In this document: in pieces, positions 40,793 to 41,470 of the stretch
How the letters are laid out: every line of letters begins with the position of its first letter
How positions within the stretch are numbered: position 1 is the first letter of the stretch
Origin: JAVBPB01 sp031549965
Lineage (GTDB): Bacteria; Bacillota; Clostridia; Lachnospirales; Lachnospiraceae
Direction: 5' to 3'
Length of the DNA: 41,470 nt
Assembly: GCA_031549965.1 (NCBI GenBank)
Contig: JAVBPB010000005.1
Location: forward strand, 1-41,470
The notes under the pieces: generated by a model
What the model saw: only the letters and a program-made list of their open reading frames with translations
The model's database searches: none
What the model was told of the DNA's origin: nothing
Translations under genes and position numbers: made by a program

Positions 40793-41308
40793 TTAAACCT
40801 TTTTTACATCTGAAAAACTAATCTCAACTGGTGTTTCACGTCCAAACATATCTACATTAATTGTAAGCATTTGTTTGTGCATGCTGATGTGTTTGATTAC
40901 TCCAATTGTATTTTCCCATACACCTGAAATAACTTGTACATTATCACCAACTTCTAAATCAACAACCACAGGCTCTGACTTAATACCTAAGTATTTCATC
41001 TCTGCTTCTGTTAGGGGTACTGGTTTTGAACCCGGACCTACAAATCCTGTAACACCTCTTGTGTTTCTTACAACATACCAAGTGTCATCATTCATCACCA
41101 TATTAAGTAAAACATACCCTGGAAATAATTTTTTCTGAACCTGCTTTTTTACACCGTTCTTTATTTCCACAACATCCTGTAGAGGTACTGATACTTCCAG
41201 TATCTGGTCTTGAAGCTTTCTGTTTTCAATTGTTTTCTCAATATTAGCTTTTACCTTATTTTCATAGCCTGAATAGGTATGAACAACATACCAATTAGTT
41301 TCTGACAT
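40793..41308 (-). CDS. nusG: Transcription termination/antitermination factor NusG
   Basis: Binds RNA polymerase and affects pausing, Rho and coupling to S10. The 171-aa protein has the NGN domain beginning NWYVVHTYSGYENKVKANIE, with KLFPGYVLLNMVMNDDTWYV and GVTGFVGPGSKPVPL, then a C-terminal KOW domain (LEVGDNVQVISGVWENTIGV). ATG start behind AAGGTGATAG. It lies between secE and rplK, the usual order. Confidence 0.98.
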   Translation of the reverse strand: MSETNWYVVHTYSGYENKVKANIEKTIENRKLQDQILEVSVPLQDVVEIKNGVKKQVQKKLFPGYVLLNMVMNDDTWYVVRNTRGVTGFVGPGSKPVPLTEAEMKYLGIKSEPVVVDLEVGDNVQVISGVWENTIGVIKHISMHKQMLTINVDMFGRETPVEISFSDVKKV

Positions 41309-41323
41309 GCTATCACCTTGCCC

Positions 41324-41470
41324 TTATATTATTAGGAACTCAATGCCATACTTGATTAAAAGATCCAATAGAGCAATAATCAAACCTAAGACTATGGATA
41401 CTGCAAGAACAGCTGCTGACTGTTTTACAAGTGATTGTTTGTCTGGCCAAATGATTTTTTTAAATTCAGC
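41324..41470 (-). CDS. secE: SecE, C-terminal part (cut by the window edge)
   Basis: The last 48 residues of the Sec translocase subunit SecE: AEFKKIIWPDKQSLVKQSAA then one TM helix (VLAVSIVLGLIIALLDLLIK) and YGIEFLII. The amphipathic FKKIIWPD segment followed by a single TM is the family pattern. It is partial: the start codon is beyond position 41470. nusG follows after 15 nt. Confidence 0.93.
   Translation of the reverse strand, partial: AEFKKIIWPDKQSLVKQSAAVLAVSIVLGLIIALLDLLIKYGIEFLII

Noticed and set aside
1..41470. CRISPR array, tRNA, rRNA or intact transposase
   Set aside because: No regularly spaced repeats, no cloverleaf or rRNA-like stretch, and no transposase-like protein was seen.

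Overview
The window is about 41 kb of AT-rich chromosome from a low-GC Gram-positive bacterium. The gene order (secE-nusG-rplK-rplA-rplJ-rplL-rpoB-rpoC-rpsL-rpsG-fusA-tuf-rpsJ...rplQ), the Cys4-LID adenylate kinase, zinc-type S14 and L36, zinc-free S4, the small KOW protein between map and infA, strong AGGAGG ribosome binding sites and consensus sigma-A promoters all fit a Clostridia member. Lachnospiraceae is my best guess, from protein wording alone. Almost everything is on the minus strand, so transcription runs from the right end to the left end.

Right to left: (1) 41470-38398 holds secE (5'-truncated by the window edge), nusG, rplK-rplA with two near-identical L1-type RNA sites, then a consensus promoter, an L10 leader with an intrinsic attenuator, rplJ-rplL and a terminator. 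(2) 38269-36085 is a self-contained chemoreceptor (MCP) gene with its own promoter and terminator, sitting between rplL and rpoB. (3) 36008-28186 is rpoB-rpoC with its own promoter and terminator. (4) 28170-27032 is a short accessory stretch: a Cys-rich single-TM peptide and a divergent pair of small XRE-type regulators. (5) 26950-22300 is the str cluster rpsL-rpsG-fusA-tuf, with a perfect promoter before rpsL, a second promoter before tuf and a terminator after tuf.

(6) 22299-16661 is the accessory island that separates tuf from rpsJ. It holds a truncated ParE/RelE-like toxin remnant, a YbjQ-family protein, a two-gene unit of a membrane protein plus a STAND/AAA-like P-loop ATPase whose 5' end is interrupted by a frameshift at an A7 tract, a plus-strand SAM methyltransferase, a four-TM membrane protein and a 130-bp near-palindrome with 34-bp perfect arms. 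(7) 16660-170 is the S10-spc-alpha supercluster from rpsJ to rplQ, including secY, adk, map, infA, rpmJ (37 codons, GTG start) and rpoA, ending in a rho-independent terminator. Internal promoters lie before rpmJ and before rpsM.

Functionally the window builds ribosomes, RNA polymerase, elongation factors and the Sec channel. The regulatory layer is unusually readable: about a dozen promoter pairs, structured leaders before rpsJ, rpsM and rplJ, and twin L1 sites. The unexplained parts are the membrane protein/ATPase pair, the 130-bp palindrome and the inserted chemoreceptor. No CRISPR array, tRNA, rRNA or intact transposase was seen. Coordinates and motifs come from reading the sequence by eye; family names are from memory of the families and were not searched.
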